A stretch of DNA of 64,000 nt from JANQRX01 sp963663975 (GCA_963663975.2 CAXXRA010000011.1:186001-250000), one strand, 5' to 3'; positions 18,726-28,161 are shown, numbered from the stretch's first letter. Notes: a model not told the origin generated them from the sequence alone. Numbers and translations: made by a program.

Positions 18726-20312
18726 ATGACCGCCCGCGTTCTCGTCTCCGACAAGCTTTCAACCACCGCCGTCAACATTTTCAGGGAGCACGGACTGGAT
18801 GTCGATTTCCTGCCCGAATTGGGCAAGGACAAGGACGGCCTGCTCGCCGAAATTGGAAAATATGACGGGCTCGCCATCCGCTCCGCGACGAAGGTTACGG
18901 AAAAGCTGCTCGCCTCGGCGGGCCGGCTGCGGGTTGTCGGCAGAGCCGGCATCGGCGTCGACAATGTCGACGTTGCAGCCGCGACCCGGCGTGGCATCGT
19001 GGTGATGAACACGCCCTTCGGCAATTCGATCACAACGGCCGAGCATGCCGTTGCCATGCTCTTTGCACTGGCCCGCCAACTGCCCGAGGCCGATGTCTCG
19101 ACCAAGGCGGGAAAGTGGGAGAAGAACCGGTTCATGGGCACCGAGATCACCGGCAAGACCCTCGGCATCATCGGTTGCGGCAACATCGGCGCGATCGTCG
19201 CGGCGCGGGCGATCGGTCTGAAGATGAAGGTGATTGCCTACGATCCGTTTCTGTCGGAGGAGCGCGCCATGCAGCTCGGGGTGGAGCGGGTCGATTTGGA
19301 CAGACTTTGGGGGCGGTCGGACTTTATCACCCTGCATACGCCTCTGACCGACAAGACCCGCAAAATCATCGATGCGGGCGCGATCGAGAAAATGAAGGAT
19401 GGCGTGCGCATCGTGAACTGCGCCCGCGGGGGATTGGTCGTCGAGGCCGACCTGGTCGAGGCGTTGAAATCGGGAAAGGTCGCCGGCGCCGGCATTGACG
19501 TGTTCGAAACCGAGCCGGCCATCGACAGCCCGTTGTTCAAAGCGCCCAACGTCGTGTGCACGCCGCATCTGGGGGCGGCGACCAGCGAAGCGCAGGAGAA
19601 CGTTGCCATCCAGGTTGCCGAGCAGATGTCTGACTATCTGGTCAATGGCGCAGTCTCCAACGCGTTGAACATGCCGTCGATCACCGCCGAAGAGGCGCTG
19701 CGACTGAAACCGTTCGTCGGACTGGCCGAGAATTTGGGGTCGTTCGCTGGCCAACTGACGGAAACCACGATCATGGCGGTCACGATCGAATACGCCGGCG
19801 AAGTTGCGGGTATGAACACCAAGGCGCTGACCTCGGCGCTTCTGGCGGGCTTGCTGCGACCGATACTGACCGAGGTCAACATGGTCAACGCCGCTATGGT
19901 TGCCGAGTCTCGCGGCATGTCGGTCGACGAGGTTCGACAGACCAAGCGCGGCGTCTATGAGACCTATGTTCGGTTGACCGTCGAGACCGAACGGCAGAAA
20001 CGCTCGGTCGCCGGAACAGTATTCTCCGATGGGCGGCCGCGGATCATCCAGATCAAGGAGATTGATCTGGAGGCCGGATTCGGCGCCCACATGCTGTATG
20101 TCACCAATCTGGACAAACCGGGTTTCATCGGGCGGCTGGGGACGTTGCTGGGCGATGAGAAGGTCAATATCGCCAATTTCAACCTTGGCCGGTTCGCGCC
20201 CGGAATTGACGCGATCGCACTGGTGGAGGTCGACCAGCCGATCAGTGACGACGTGCTTGTACGCGTGCAGGCGCTGGACGACGTCGTCCAGGCCAAACGC
20301 ATCAGCTTTTGA
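18726..20312 (+). CDS. serA: D-3-phosphoglycerate dehydrogenase SerA
   Basis: SerA catalyses the first committed step of serine synthesis, NAD-dependent oxidation of 3-phosphoglycerate. The 528-residue long form has the substrate domain (VLVSDKLSTTAVNIF), the Rossmann motif GIIGCGNIG near residue 147, the catalytic Arg/Glu/His elements (NCARGG, FETEP and TPHLGAAT), an intervening domain and a C-terminal ACT domain (MLYVTNLDKPGFIGRLG) that may bind serine. The ATG at 18726 gives the canonical N-terminus; in-frame upstream codons lack similarity. It probably shares an operon with serC. Confidence 0.95.
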   Translation: MTARVLVSDKLSTTAVNIFREHGLDVDFLPELGKDKDGLLAEIGKYDGLAIRSATKVTEKLLASAGRLRVVGRAGIGVDNVDVAAATRRGIVVMNTPFGNSITTAEHAVAMLFALARQLPEADVSTKAGKWEKNRFMGTEITGKTLGIIGCGNIGAIVAARAIGLKMKVIAYDPFLSEERAMQLGVERVDLDRLWGRSDFITLHTPLTDKTRKIIDAGAIEKMKDGVRIVNCARGGLVVEADLVEALKSGKVAGAGIDVFETEPAIDSPLFKAPNVVCTPHLGAATSEAQENVAIQVAEQMSDYLVNGAVSNALNMPSITAEEALRLKPFVGLAENLGSFAGQLTETTIMAVTIEYAGEVAGMNTKALTSALLAGLLRPILTEVNMVNAAMVAESRGMSVDEVRQTKRGVYETYVRLTVETERQKRSVAGTVFSDGRPRIIQIKEIDLEAGFGAHMLYVTNLDKPGFIGRLGTLLGDEKVNIANFNLGRFAPGIDAIALVEVDQPISDDVLVRVQALDDVVQAKRISF

Positions 20313-20504
20313 GGTCCCGGGCCAGCCCGATGCCGTTGGCCGCAACCGTACGGCACGCCCAACGGTCGCCACGTGTGTTTGCGTGAGGCACCCAAACGGT
20401 TTTGTAGGGGTCGCGCGCGGCGGGCTGAATCGCTATGGTCAGGCGGCTTTTTCGCCCCGGCGCAGTCTGGGGCGATTCCATGTCTGGAGGGCGACAGTAC
20501 GCAA

Positions 20505-21797
20505 ATGGCGAATGTAGTCGTCGTCGGCTCGCAATGGGGCGACGAGGGGAAGGGCAAGATCGTCGACTGGCTCTCGAAGCGCGCTGATATCGTGGTGCGG
20601 TTTCAGGGCGGCCATAATGCCGGTCATACGCTGGTGATCGACGGCACCAGCTACAAGCTGAGCCTTTTGCCGTCGGGCGTCGTGCGCAAGGGCAAGATGT
20701 CGATCATTGGCAACGGTGTGGTGGTCGACCCGGTCGCGTTGGTCGATGAAATCGAGCGGCTAAGGGACCAGGGCGTGGAGGTCTCGCGGGACAATCTGCG
20801 GGTGGCGGAAAATGCGCCGCTGATCCTCTCCGTGCACCGGGAGCTTGATATCACCCGCGAAAGTTCCGATTCCGGCACTCGCCTGGGCACGACAAAGCGG
20901 GGGATCGGTCCGGCCTATGAGGACAAGGTCGGACGTCGCGCGATTCGCCTGTTGGATCTGGCAAATGCCGACACCTTGCCGGCCAAGGTCGACCGTCTGT
21001 TAGCCCACCACAACGCCCTGCGGCGCGGTCTCGGCCAGCGCGAAGTCAGGCGCGAGGATATCCTTGCCGAATTGCAGGCGGTTGCGCCGCGGGTTCTGCC
21101 GTTTGCCGACACCGTGTGGCGGTTCCTTGACGAATCACGGCGCAACGGGAAGTTGATCCTGTTCGAAGGTGCTCAAGGTGCGCTGCTTGACGTGGATCAC
21201 GGCTCCTATCCCTATGTGACGTCATCGAACACGGTCGCTGGCCAGGCCTCGGCCGGGTCGGGTGTGGGGCCACGAGCGCTGGGCTACGGACTGGGGATCA
21301 CCAAGGCTTACACAACCCGGGTCGGAGAGGGGCCTTTTCCGACCGAGGAGTTGGGCGAGATCGGGGAGTTCCTCGGCACACAAGGTAAGGAATTCGGAAC
21401 CGTCACGGGTAGGAAACGGCGCTGCGGCTGGTTCGATGCGGTGCTCGTGCGCCAGGCGGTCAAAACCTCGGGCATCGACGGTATTGCGCTGACCAAGCTG
21501 GATGTGCTGGACGGGCTGGAACGCATCAGAATCGCGGTAGGTTATCGGTTGGATGGCAAGGAGATCGATTATTTCCCCGCCTCGGAGGGCGCGCAGATGC
21601 GGGTCGAGCCCATTTACGAAGACATGGAGGGATGGCAGGACTCGACCGCGGGCGCCCGGACGTGGAACGATCTCCCGGCCCAGGCGGTCAAATATGTGCG
21701 CCATGTCGAGGAATTGATCGGTGCCCCGGTCGCATTACTTTCAACCGGTCCCGAGCGGGAAGACACAATCCTTGTCCATGATCCTTTTCACGGCTAA
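20505..21797 (+). CDS. purA: Adenylosuccinate synthetase PurA
   Basis: PurA makes adenylosuccinate from IMP, aspartate and GTP in AMP synthesis. The 430-residue protein has the GTP-binding start VVVGSQWGDEGKGKIVDWL with the catalytic Asp, the HNAGHT motif with the catalytic His, the GPR-like region GTTKRGIGPAYEDK and the C-terminal STGPERE. The start at 20505 matches family length. It follows serA after 190 bases with no gene between. Confidence 0.96.
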   Translation: MANVVVVGSQWGDEGKGKIVDWLSKRADIVVRFQGGHNAGHTLVIDGTSYKLSLLPSGVVRKGKMSIIGNGVVVDPVALVDEIERLRDQGVEVSRDNLRVAENAPLILSVHRELDITRESSDSGTRLGTTKRGIGPAYEDKVGRRAIRLLDLANADTLPAKVDRLLAHHNALRRGLGQREVRREDILAELQAVAPRVLPFADTVWRFLDESRRNGKLILFEGAQGALLDVDHGSYPYVTSSNTVAGQASAGSGVGPRALGYGLGITKAYTTRVGEGPFPTEELGEIGEFLGTQGKEFGTVTGRKRRCGWFDAVLVRQAVKTSGIDGIALTKLDVLDGLERIRIAVGYRLDGKEIDYFPASEGAQMRVEPIYEDMEGWQDSTAGARTWNDLPAQAVKYVRHVEELIGAPVALLSTGPEREDTILVHDPFHG

Positions 21798-21832
21798 TCC
21801 GGACCGCTAGGAAACGCCGACAGAGTGAACGG

Positions 21833-23377
21833 ATGGCAGAATATTACGCAGTACTGAGCAAGGCGGTGGTCGGGCTGACAGAGTCGGCCGAGGCGCGGCG
21901 CAAGGTCTATGACAAGGCGCGCAACGCGCTGATCGGTCAGCTCAAGGCGATCGATCCGCCGTTGCCGACGGCAGAGATCTCGCGGCAGCGACTGGAGCTG
22001 GAAGAGGCCATCCGCAGGGTCGAGCGGGAAGCTGCGGCGGCCGCGGTTTCGGCTTCGCCCAAGGCTCCGCGCCCTCAAGACCCGCCGGCGCGGCGTCCAC
22101 TTTCAGATTCGCCACAGGACGTGCCTGCGGACCAGGCTTCGCCGGACGAATCGGCGAGCGGCGTCTTTCGGCGCGCCGTCGAGGAAGCCGGTAGTCAGCA
22201 GCGAAATATGACCGCCGAAGCCGAGCCAGCACCCCCGGCGCAATCATATCGCCAGGTCGCGGAGACCGAACGATATCCGGAACACGAGCCGCAAGGGACG
22301 GCCCCGGCACCACAGGCGCCTGTCGATCATTCCGATCCCGGCGCGTCGGCTCCGCACGAACACGATCGTCCCGCGGGTCGCGATCCGGCTGCCCCTTCGC
22401 GCGGTTATGACTATGAATGGGATCGCGATGCCGAACCGCCGCCGCCCATTCCCGATCCGTTTTCCGACCAACGCGACCCGCCCAATTCTTCGCGACGCAG
22501 GCGGCGACCGCGCGACGCCGACCTGGGGCAGCGACCCCCTCGGCGTTCCCGGGTGCCGGCGATTCTGCTGACGGTGCTGGTGCTGGTGATGTTGGTTGGC
22601 CTGGCCGCCTTCGGGTGGTCGCAACGCGAGATTATCAATGATTTGCTGGCGGCTTTCGACCAAGGCAGCGAAACCGCAGCGCCGGTACAGTCGTCAAGCC
22701 CGCCGCCGTCATCATCATCGTCGGAGCCGGCCAAGGTCAATGACCGCCTGCCAGGTGGTGATACCGCCTCCGGCGCCCGCGTGGTCGAGGCTCAACCATC
22801 GACCGATCAGCTGGCGCGTGCGCCGAGCGGCGGCGAGAACAATGCGCCCCCTGTTCAGTCAGCCACGCTCTATGAGGAGCCGGTGGACCCCTCTGCAGCC
22901 GAAGCCGGTGTGGTCGCCATCGACGCGGATGTAAGATGGACGTTTTCTGCCAGCGGCGCGTCGGGCCCCGAAATCGTCGCCGAATTGGTGGTACCTGATA
23001 GGAATCTGAACATCCGGGTGGCGATCAGCCGAAACACCGACCAGACGCTGCCGGCGAGCCATCTGGTGGTGGTCACGTCGCAAGGTGCGGTCGTTGGAAT
23101 CGACAAGATTCCGAGACTGGTGTTCAAGTCATCCGAGAGCGGCCGCGGGGCACCCCTGATCGGCGCAACCGCGAAGGTGGCCGATGGCCTGTTCTGGATT
23201 GCCCTGTCGGCCAACGCCGACGACGTGGCCTTCAACATCGACTTGATTCGCGAGCGGTCGTGGATCGACCTTCCGCTTGTCTACGACAGCGGGCAGCGGG
23301 CCATTCTGACATTTGAGAAAGGCGCCGCTGGCGCAAGCGTCGTCGAACAGGCACTTGCAGCCTGGGAGGCGGGCTGA
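21833..23377 (+). CDS. Single-pass membrane protein with conserved N- and C-terminal domains, function unknown
   Basis: A 514-residue protein of unknown function. Residues 1-66 form a conserved helical domain (MAEYYAVLSKAVVGL, ARRKVYDKARNALIGQL), followed by a disordered Pro/Ala/Asp-rich region to about 230. One membrane helix (about 238-258, ILLTVLVLVMLVGLAAFGW) is followed by a low-complexity linker and a periplasmic C-terminal domain (about 360-512). That C-terminal domain recurs at the end of the broken glycosyltransferase at 39507: shared landmarks are NTDQTLPASHL against NTDETLPASHL, GLFWIALS against NTFWIALS, and LTFEKGAAG against VLFEKGRSG. The gene lies downstream of purA, as in other Hyphomicrobiales. 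Confidence 0.8.
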   Translation: MAEYYAVLSKAVVGLTESAEARRKVYDKARNALIGQLKAIDPPLPTAEISRQRLELEEAIRRVEREAAAAAVSASPKAPRPQDPPARRPLSDSPQDVPADQASPDESASGVFRRAVEEAGSQQRNMTAEAEPAPPAQSYRQVAETERYPEHEPQGTAPAPQAPVDHSDPGASAPHEHDRPAGRDPAAPSRGYDYEWDRDAEPPPPIPDPFSDQRDPPNSSRRRRRPRDADLGQRPPRRSRVPAILLTVLVLVMLVGLAAFGWSQREIINDLLAAFDQGSETAAPVQSSSPPPSSSSSEPAKVNDRLPGGDTASGARVVEAQPSTDQLARAPSGGENNAPPVQSATLYEEPVDPSAAEAGVVAIDADVRWTFSASGASGPEIVAELVVPDRNLNIRVAISRNTDQTLPASHLVVVTSQGAVVGIDKIPRLVFKSSESGRGAPLIGATAKVADGLFWIALSANADDVAFNIDLIRERSWIDLPLVYDSGQRAILTFEKGAAGASVVEQALAAWEAG

Positions 23378-23492
23378 GTTTCTGATCAGAAACGGCGTCG
23401 GTCGCCAGTGCAGGTAAGCCGACACACCCCATAATGGCCAGGCCCGGGGCGGTTGATTGCCCCGGGTTCCGGTCTGTTGTCGGGGAGGCGTC

Positions 23493-24383
23493 TCAGGCAG
23501 CTACCGCCGGTTGTACGGCGATGACGTCCCAATCGAGCTTGCTGGCCCAATCGGCCAGACTGTGCCAATTCACCTCCGGGAATTCGCGCCGGAGTGCGGC
23601 GATGTCGGCCGAGTACCCGACGCGGTCGAACCATTCGTTCATGAGTGCGAGGTCTTCCGACTGTTTTCGCACCGCCGCGATCGGAATCTCCGCATAAGCG
23701 ACCTTTCGGCTGGAGGCGCGAGCCAGGACCGCCGCGGTTTCGGTTCCGGTGAGTTCATCACCGGCAATGTCGAAGCGCTTGCCGAACACCCGCTCGCGCC
23801 TCTCGATCAGCCGGGCGCCGAATTCTGCGATGTCGTTGACGGCAATCTGCTGCAGCTTGCGGCCGGCCGGCAGGGCCATGGCCAACTGGCCGTTGACCAG
23901 GGCCGGAAGCGACCACGGCGAGACATGATTTTCCATGAAGAACACCGGCGCGCTAATCGTGTAGGGCACGTCCGAAGCGACAAGATAGTCCTCGACCTCG
24001 GATTTGCTCTCGAAATGCGGAATGCCGGTGTTCTGGTCGGCTGAAGCTACCGACGAATAGACGATGTGGCCGACACCAGCGGCCTTGAAGGCATCGATCG
24101 CCTGCCGGCCATGTTCGGTTTCGGCCGAGGCGCCGGCCTCGAATGGCGTCCCCATGAGGTAGGCGGTGTCCACGCCCTGCGCGGCGCGTTTCAGCGATGC
24201 CAGATCCGTGAAGTCGCCGGCGACGACCTCGACACCTTTGCGGGCCAGATTCTTAGCCGGGTCGCTGGCAGGATTGCGAGTCAGGGCGCGCACACGATGC
24301 CCATCGCGATGAAGGACCTCGGCGACTGCACCACCCTGCTGGCCGGTCGCCCCAGTGATCAGAACACTCAGTTTGTTGGACAT
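23493..24383 (-). CDS. NmrA-like NAD(P)-binding family protein
   Basis: A 296-residue atypical short-chain dehydrogenase-like protein of the NmrA/HSCARG group. It has the Rossmann start LITGATGQQGGAVAEVL, a basic NADP-preference region (RALTRNP), and downstream segments typical of NAD(P)H-quinone oxidoreductase-like or redox-sensing members (VYSSVASAD, FFMENHV). GGAG 8 bases before the ATG at 24383 fixes the start; an upstream in-frame start has no such site. It is divergent from a LysR gene, which probably regulates it. Confidence 0.87.
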   Translation of the reverse strand: MSNKLSVLITGATGQQGGAVAEVLHRDGHRVRALTRNPASDPAKNLARKGVEVVAGDFTDLASLKRAAQGVDTAYLMGTPFEAGASAETEHGRQAIDAFKAAGVGHIVYSSVASADQNTGIPHFESKSEVEDYLVASDVPYTISAPVFFMENHVSPWSLPALVNGQLAMALPAGRKLQQIAVNDIAEFGARLIERRERVFGKRFDIAGDELTGTETAAVLARASSRKVAYAEIPIAAVRKQSEDLALMNEWFDRVGYSADIAALRREFPEVNWHSLADWASKLDWDVIAVQPAVAA

Positions 24384-24453
24384 TGGATCTACTCCGTTCA
24401 ATGAATCTCGTGCCCCCACACCTAGGTGATGGTCAATTGGTTCGGTAGTTACT

Positions 24454-24468
24454 ATAATTGATAATTAT
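24454..24468. promoter_or_regulatory. AT-rich palindrome in the NmrA/LysR divergent promoter
   Basis: The perfect inverted repeat ATAATT-GAT-AATTAT lies midway between the divergent NmrA-like and LysR genes, about 70 and 28 bases from their starts. It is markedly more AT-rich than the surroundings. It is a candidate LysR operator overlapping both promoters. Confidence 0.5.
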
Positions 24469-24495
24469 TGTCCTATATGAGGAACAATCGACATC

Positions 24496-25392
24496 ATGGA
24501 TCTCAATCAGGTCTTGATTTTCGTCGAGGTCGTGAAAGCCGGCAGCTTTACCGGCGCGGCCCGGGCGCTGAAGCTGCCCAAGACAACGGTCAGCCGAAAG
24601 GTCGCGGCGCTCGAGGCGGCGCTCGGCATCAGGCTCCTGAATCGAACGACACGTTCGCTGAGCCTGACCGATGCGGGGCGGCGATACGAGGCTGTGTGCC
24701 GCGACGCGGTGGCGTCGATCGAAGCGGCCAGCCGCGATGCCGCCGGTGAGCAAGAGGTGCCGACCGGGACGGTTCGCATTTCCGCGCCGGTGGACGATCA
24801 TTTTCTGGCCGAAGCGGTGCCGGAATTCCTGGCCCGCCATCACGGTGTCGCCGTGGAGGTCGTGTTGACCGACGAGCATCTCGACCTGATCGCTGAACGA
24901 ATCGATATTGCCCTGCGTGGTGGACGGCTGGCCGATTCGAGCCTGGTTGCACGCCATCTTGCCTCCGGCCCGATTTTCGTTTGCGCCAGCCCCGACTATC
25001 TTGCCGCGGCGGGCCGGCCGGCCCATCCGGACGATCTGCGTCATCACAGCTGCATCGTGCACGGGCGATCGGTCGATGGCGGCTCGTGGGTGCTGGAGGG
25101 ACCGGACGGCACGGTGCATGCCCAGCTGGCCAGCCGCCTTGCCGTCAACTCGATGATGTTTGCGGTCAGGGCGGCAGCGGCTGGGCAGGGGCTGGCGCTG
25201 ATCCCCGAATCGATCGCCGCCGGCGAAATCGCAAAGGGCCGGCTGGAGCGCGTATTACTGGACTGGCGCGCGCCCACCGGGGGCCTCTTTCTGGTCTATC
25301 CGAGCAATCGTCACCAGCCCGCGGCGGTGAGGGCACTGGCCGATTTCATCGCCGGCAAGATGGCAGAATTCATGCCGCCGCGGGCGGCATGA
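24496..25392 (+). CDS. LysR-family transcriptional regulator
   Basis: A 298-residue LysR-type regulator. The winged helix-turn-helix occupies residues 1-60 (LNQVLIFVEVVKAGSFTGAA, LPKTTVSRKVAALEAALG, LLNRTTRSLSLTDAG), and the substrate-binding domain follows from about 90 (GTVRISAPVDDHFLAEAVP). The DNA-binding helix resembles the CrgA-like subgroup. It is divergent from the NmrA-like oxidoreductase gene, the classic arrangement for LysR control of a neighbour. Its stop lies 10 bases from the convergent rpoH stop. The inducer is unknown. Confidence 0.92.
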   Translation: MDLNQVLIFVEVVKAGSFTGAARALKLPKTTVSRKVAALEAALGIRLLNRTTRSLSLTDAGRRYEAVCRDAVASIEAASRDAAGEQEVPTGTVRISAPVDDHFLAEAVPEFLARHHGVAVEVVLTDEHLDLIAERIDIALRGGRLADSSLVARHLASGPIFVCASPDYLAAAGRPAHPDDLRHHSCIVHGRSVDGGSWVLEGPDGTVHAQLASRLAVNSMMFAVRAAAAGQGLALIPESIAAGEIAKGRLERVLLDWRAPTGGLFLVYPSNRHQPAAVRALADFIAGKMAEFMPPRAA

Positions 25393-25401
25393 ATGGGGCG
25401 A

Positions 25402-26313
25402 TTACGGGTGTGCCTCGATCACCGGCGTCCTCGGATTCTCGAGTTCCTTGGCCGCCTTCTGAACCGCCTTCTGGACCTTTTCGAACGCCCTCACTTCGAT
25501 CTGTCGCACGCGCTCGCGCGACACGCCGAATTCGCCCGAAAGCCCTTCCAGGGTAATGGGATCTTCGGCCAGCCGGCGGGCCTCGAAGATACGGCGCTCA
25601 CGCTCGTTGAGGACTTCCATGGCGTCAAGCAGCAACTGCCGCCTGTTGTCCCGTTCCTCGCTCTCCGCCAGGATCTCTTCCTGGTCAGGTGCTTCATCGA
25701 CGAGCCAATCCTGCCACTCGCCACCGGCTTCGCCATCGGTGCGCAGCGGTGCGTTCAACGAGGTATCGCCGCCGAGACGACGGTTCATCGAGACGACTTC
25801 ATCCTTGCTGACACCCAGACGGGTGGAAATCTTTTCGACCTGATCGGGATGGAGATCTCCGTCTCCCAGCGCGTCGATCTGGCCCTTGACCTTGCGTAGG
25901 TTGAAGAACAGCCGCTTCTGGTTGGCCGTGGTGCCCATCTTGACCAGGCTCCAGGAGCGCAGAATGTACTCTTGAATGGCGGCACGTATCCACCACATTG
26001 CATAGGTCGCTAGGCGGAACCCCTTGTCGGCATCGAACCGCTTGACGGCCTGCATCAGGCCGACATTGCCTTCCGAGATCACTTCGCCGATCGGCAAACC
26101 GTAGCCGCGATAGCCCATGGCGATCTTGGCGACCAGGCGCAGATGGCTTGTCACCAGTCGATGCGCGGCATCGCGGTCGTCATCCTCATGATACCGTTTG
26201 GCGAGCATGAACTCTTCATCCGGCTTGAGCATGGGGAATTTTTTGATTTCCGCCAGATAGTGCGACAGACCGGCTTCGCCTGCAGCAATGGCGGGCAGAT
26301 TCGTTCGGGCCAT
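25402..26313 (-). CDS. rpoH: RNA polymerase heat-shock sigma factor RpoH (sigma-32)
   Basis: RpoH directs transcription of heat-shock genes. The 303-residue protein has region 2 (GNVGLMQAVKRFDADKGFRL, YAMWWIRAAIQEYILRSWS), the diagnostic RpoH box QKRLFFNLRK, and region 4 (LEGLSGEFGVSRERVRQIE). The ATG at 26313 is preceded by AAGGAAAGGGG; an upstream in-frame extension of 58 codons has no family similarity. FtsH, encoded earlier in the window, is its usual degrading protease. It lies downstream of rluD on the same strand, a common alphaproteobacterial pairing. Confidence 0.95.
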   Translation of the reverse strand: MARTNLPAIAAGEAGLSHYLAEIKKFPMLKPDEEFMLAKRYHEDDDRDAAHRLVTSHLRLVAKIAMGYRGYGLPIGEVISEGNVGLMQAVKRFDADKGFRLATYAMWWIRAAIQEYILRSWSLVKMGTTANQKRLFFNLRKVKGQIDALGDGDLHPDQVEKISTRLGVSKDEVVSMNRRLGGDTSLNAPLRTDGEAGGEWQDWLVDEAPDQEEILAESEERDNRRQLLLDAMEVLNERERRIFEARRLAEDPITLEGLSGEFGVSRERVRQIEVRAFEKVQKAVQKAAKELENPRTPVIEAHP

Positions 26314-26607
26314 AAAAAGCGCCCCTTTCCTTGCCTTCGGAGCCCCCGGACGATCCCGGCAGGCTCGGCGCCGGCACCCGAAGCGCGCCAAGCGAACCAT
26401 GAATATAGGTACGATTTGGTCCAAAACACGACCTGGCAGCCAACCAGGGATAACGATGTTTTGACAGCTTGCCGGAAGCTGCGACAAATCACCGCCCCGA
26501 CCATCGCGTGAAATCGAGCGCCTCGGGCGGTTCCGCCAGGTGAGGGGCGGCCGCTGCCAGGCCTAAACGGCTGGATCGCTGCTACGTTGAAGTTTGCCGG
26601 CGGTCAG

Positions 26608-27618
26608 TCACAGCTTGTGCAGGGCGGCCACGACACCGGCCAGATCCGCCGGTAGCGGGCTCTCGAAACGCACGGTGGCGCCGGTCACCGGATGGGCGAA
26701 GCCAAGAAGCCAGGCGTGCAGGGCATGACGGGTAAGCGCCTGGACCGTGGTTTTTTGCGGCTCCGCCAAGGTGTTGGCCTTGGTCAAAAACCCCGCTCCG
26801 TAGGTGCCGTCGCCAATCACAGGATGGCCGGCAGCAGCAAGGTGCACCCGTATCTGGTGCGTTCGTCCGGTTTCCAGCCGACAGTCGAGACGAGCGGCGG
26901 CCGGTTCGGTTGCCGACCCGAAGGTCTCCTCAACCGTGTAGTGGGTGACGGCGCGGCGCCCGCCTTTGATTGCGATCGCCATCTTCTCGCGGTTCTTCGA
27001 CGATCGACCGATTGCTGCGTCGATGGTGCCGCTACGGCGGTCGGGCGCGCGCCACACCAGCGCCTGGTAGGCGCGCACCAACGGGCCCTTGCGGCCGTGA
27101 TCGGCGAACTGTGCGGCAAGACGGTTGTGGGCGCGATCATGTTTGGCGACCACCAGGAGGCCGCTGGTATCCTTGTCCAGCCGGTGAACGATACCCGGGC
27201 GGGCAACACCGCCAATACCGGACAGGCTATCGCCGCAATGGGCGATCAGCGCGTTGACCAGGGTGCCGCTCAAATTGCCGGCGCCGGGATGGACCACCAG
27301 ACCGGCAGGTTTGTCGACAACGATCAGGTCATCGTCCTCGTACACCACGGAAAGGGGAATCTTCTCCGCCCTGGGAACCGGCGGCGCCGCTTCGGGCACC
27401 GTGAGTTCGATATTGTCGCCAGGTTTGACCGACCTTTTGGGCTCGACTATCGTCGCGCCCGCGATCGTCACCCGACCCGAGACGATCAAATTCTTGATCC
27501 GGCTGCGGCTGAGATCGGGGATGATTTCGGCGAGAAACACGTCGAGACGGCGACCGCCGGCCTCCGGCGCCACCGTCACGGCGAAAGTCACCATCCCACC
27601 GGCGCGCTCCGCGATCAT
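26608..27618 (-). CDS. rluD: Ribosomal large-subunit pseudouridine synthase RluD-like
   Basis: RluA-family pseudouridine synthase that modifies 23S rRNA (RluD: helix 69). An N-terminal S4 domain (about residues 23-75, RLDVFLAEIIPDLSRSRIKNL) precedes the catalytic domain with the active Asp in HRLDKDTSGLL and the later motif RLETGRTHQIRVHL. The start is uncertain: ATG at 27618, used here, overlaps the start of a divergent gene, and a second ATG at 27597 follows GGTGGG. The family membership is clear; RluD rather than RluA or RluC is inferred from the S4 domain and the neighbour rpoH. Confidence 0.9.
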   Translation of the reverse strand: MIAERAGGMVTFAVTVAPEAGGRRLDVFLAEIIPDLSRSRIKNLIVSGRVTIAGATIVEPKRSVKPGDNIELTVPEAAPPVPRAEKIPLSVVYEDDDLIVVDKPAGLVVHPGAGNLSGTLVNALIAHCGDSLSGIGGVARPGIVHRLDKDTSGLLVVAKHDRAHNRLAAQFADHGRKGPLVRAYQALVWRAPDRRSGTIDAAIGRSSKNREKMAIAIKGGRRAVTHYTVEETFGSATEPAAARLDCRLETGRTHQIRVHLAAAGHPVIGDGTYGAGFLTKANTLAEPQKTTVQALTRHALHAWLLGFAHPVTGATVRFESPLPADLAGVVAALHKL

Positions 27619-27997
27619 GACATCTTCGATCCACCACAATGACGATGAGAAACCGCTTGATCCGGCGCTGGAGCGGGTGCAGGCACGGCTACGGCGGCTG
27701 ATGTTGATCGCCGGCCTGACGTTGGGGGTCGGTATCTTCGCCGTCTTCGCTGCGATCCTCTACCGGATCGTAACGCTCGACACCAGCAGCACCGGCGAGG
27801 CCCCGATCGCGCAAGCGATTTCAGCGTCCATCAACAGAAGCGAACTCGATCTGCCGGCGGACGCGCAGCTGTTGACGGCAACCGCGGACGGCGGGCGGAT
27901 CGTCCTCACCTATTTCCACGACGCCGGCGAAACCGTCATCGTCATCGACGCGACGACGCTGGCGGTGGCAGGCACGCTCCAACTGTCGGCCGACTGA
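27617..27997 (+). CDS. Small single-pass membrane protein (DUF6476-like)
   Basis: A 126-residue protein with a polar N-terminus (EKPLDPALERVQARLRRL), one membrane helix (about residues 29-50, LIAGLTLGVGIFAVFAAILY) and a small soluble C-terminal domain (about 80-126). It matches my recollection of a family found beside rluD in alphaproteobacteria, sometimes annotated DUF6476; this is not verified. Its ATG overlaps the divergent rluD start. The function is unknown. Confidence 0.72.
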   Translation: MTSSIHHNDDEKPLDPALERVQARLRRLMLIAGLTLGVGIFAVFAAILYRIVTLDTSSTGEAPIAQAISASINRSELDLPADAQLLTATADGGRIVLTYFHDAGETVIVIDATTLAVAGTLQLSAD

Positions 27998-28085
27998 GCG
28001 GCGTCACGATCGGTGGGCGGAGGCACCTTGCCAAGCGTGAGGGGTGGTCGTTATATCCCATCCAGCCGGCCGAGCCGGCGCCGCG

Positions 28086-28161
28086 GCTCCCTTCGTCTAG
28101 CGGTTTAGGACATCGCCCTCTCACGGCGAAAACAGGGGTTCGATTCCCCTAGGGAGTACCA
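28086..28161 (+). tRNA. tRNA-Glu (anticodon CTC)
   Basis: A 76-nt cloverleaf with encoded CCA. The acceptor 5' strand GCTCCCT pairs with AGGGAGT, making a G-U first pair where G-C is usual. The D-arm has CGTCTAGCGG, the anticodon stem CGCC/GGCG closes the loop CTCTCAC with anticodon CTC, and the T-arm is AGGGG-TTCGATT-CCCCT. It marks the boundary between core and accessory DNA and is a plausible integration site. Confidence 0.95.

Noticed and set aside
18759..20372. 537-codon minus-strand ORF opposite serA
   Set aside because: High-GC antisense shadow; the plus strand encodes a clear full-length SerA and the antisense protein has no family features.
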